A stretch of 6,363 bases of DNA from JBKQHQ01 sp052148715 (GTDB taxonomy: Bacteria > Pseudomonadota > Alphaproteobacteria > Rhizobiales > Xanthobacteraceae): positions 1 to 6,363 of the forward strand of contig JBKQHQ010000004.1 in NCBI GenBank assembly GCA_052148715.1, read 5' to 3'. The notes under the pieces were generated by a model that saw only the letters and a list, made by a program, of their open reading frames with translations, had not been told where the DNA came from and did no database searches. A program made the position numbers and the translations under genes. Below, piece by piece: positions 5,666 through 6,363 of this stretch. Each line of letters begins with the position of its first letter. Position 1 is the stretch's first letter.

Positions 5666-5745
5666 GAAACGTGGACGGCGGAGTCCTGGCGGGCCGCTTC
5701 CTCGCAAGAGAAGCGGCCGGACGAGACTTCGGCGGTACACGTTTC
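5666..5745 (+). other. Closed leader domain with a GNRA-capped hairpin
   Basis: GAAACGTG (5666-5673) and CACGTTTC (5738-5745) form a perfect 8-bp closing stem. Inside it, GTCC (5683-5686) pairs with GGAC (5719-5722), and after a 5-base bulge GGCCGCTT (5692-5699) pairs with AAGCGGCC (5711-5718). A bulged C then leads to CTC/GAG capped by a GCAA tetraloop (5704-5707). The domain starts 17 bases after boxA. It may be a processing (RNase III) or antitermination structure; the function is inferred. Confidence 0.6.
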
Positions 5746-5760
5746 AGGTTCAACACCATG

Positions 5761-5776
5761 GATCGCGCAAGCGATC
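5761..5776 (+). other. Leader hairpin with a GCAA tetraloop
   Basis: GATCGC (5761-5766) pairs perfectly with GCGATC (5771-5776) around GCAA, a GNRA tetraloop. It lies about 55 bases upstream of mature 16S rRNA. A competing pairing of CGCAA (5766-5770) with TTGCG (5778-5782) is possible. Confidence 0.5.
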
Positions 5777-5830
5777 TTTGCGTGACGGACCTCGTCAAAC
5801 GTTGTGATCAGCCGGTTCAAAGTTCTCATC

Positions 5831-6363
<533 letters not shown>

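Larger units (their letters stand above)
5493..5830 (+). other. rRNA operon leader (pre-16S 5' external spacer)
   Basis: This roughly 340-base transcribed leader lies between the rrn promoter and mature 16S rRNA. It contains a nested GC-rich structure at its 5' end (5497-5529), a 12-bp hairpin with an AAGU loop (5558-5585), two abutting hairpins (5598-5615 and 5616-5636), boxA (5637-5648), a composite domain closed by an 8-bp stem (5666-5745), a 6-bp hairpin with a GCAA loop (5761-5776), and a 5-bp hairpin (5783-5797). Such leaders help transcription antitermination, RNase III processing and early 16S folding. The sequence after boxA resembles other Hyphomicrobiales rrn leaders as I recall them. 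Short ORFs across it are not credible genes. The partner strand of the 16S processing stem is expected downstream of 16S, outside the window. Confidence 0.85.

Noticed and set aside
5642..5670. Second TTGACA-like -35 (TTTGACA) as an rrn P2 promoter
   Set aside because: No -10 element lies 16-18 bases downstream, and the sequence is better explained as boxA.
5453..5829. Open frames on both strands in the rrn leader
   Set aside because: They lie within a transcribed rRNA leader and have no protein-like features. One starts inside the promoter.

Overview
The window looks like a chromosomal segment from an alphaproteobacterium, most likely of the order Hyphomicrobiales (Rhizobiales). The GC content is high. 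The partial 16S rRNA has the short helix 6 and helix 17 forms usual in this class, and its spacing is about 54 nt shorter than E. coli between the 5' end and the 515 region. The rRNA promoter fits the alphaproteobacterial TTGACA / CTATAT pattern, and the protein set (MetW, ClpB, a membrane-anchored M23 peptidase) suits that order. The 16S fragment recalls the Xanthobacteraceae/Bradyrhizobium side of the order, but I cannot place a genus by eye.

Layout, left to right. Positions 1-218 hold the 3' end of a metW-like gene on the + strand. Positions 219-490 are non-coding, with several inverted repeats and a strong Shine-Dalgarno just before clpB. Positions 491-3088 (+) encode a full-length ClpB disaggregase with every catalytic motif intact. 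After a 37-nt gap comes a convergent gene (3126-5072, - strand) for a large single-pass M23 murein endopeptidase. Positions 5073-5455 are a non-coding divergent region with three short perfect inverted repeats. A well-formed rRNA promoter (5456-5484) starts an rrn operon whose roughly 340-nt leader (about 5493-5830) is densely folded: consecutive hairpins, a boxB/boxA-type antitermination module, and a long-range stem enclosing a GNRA-capped hairpin. The mature 16S rRNA begins near 5831 and runs off the right edge.

The genes do not form one pathway. They are core housekeeping functions: methionine synthesis, protein disaggregation under heat stress, peptidoglycan remodelling and ribosome synthesis. 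I see no mobile element, CRISPR array, toxin-antitoxin or defence module, and no convincing new protein system. The least routine material is RNA and DNA structure: the folded rrn leader, the inverted repeats upstream of its promoter, and the folded region just 5' of clpB.
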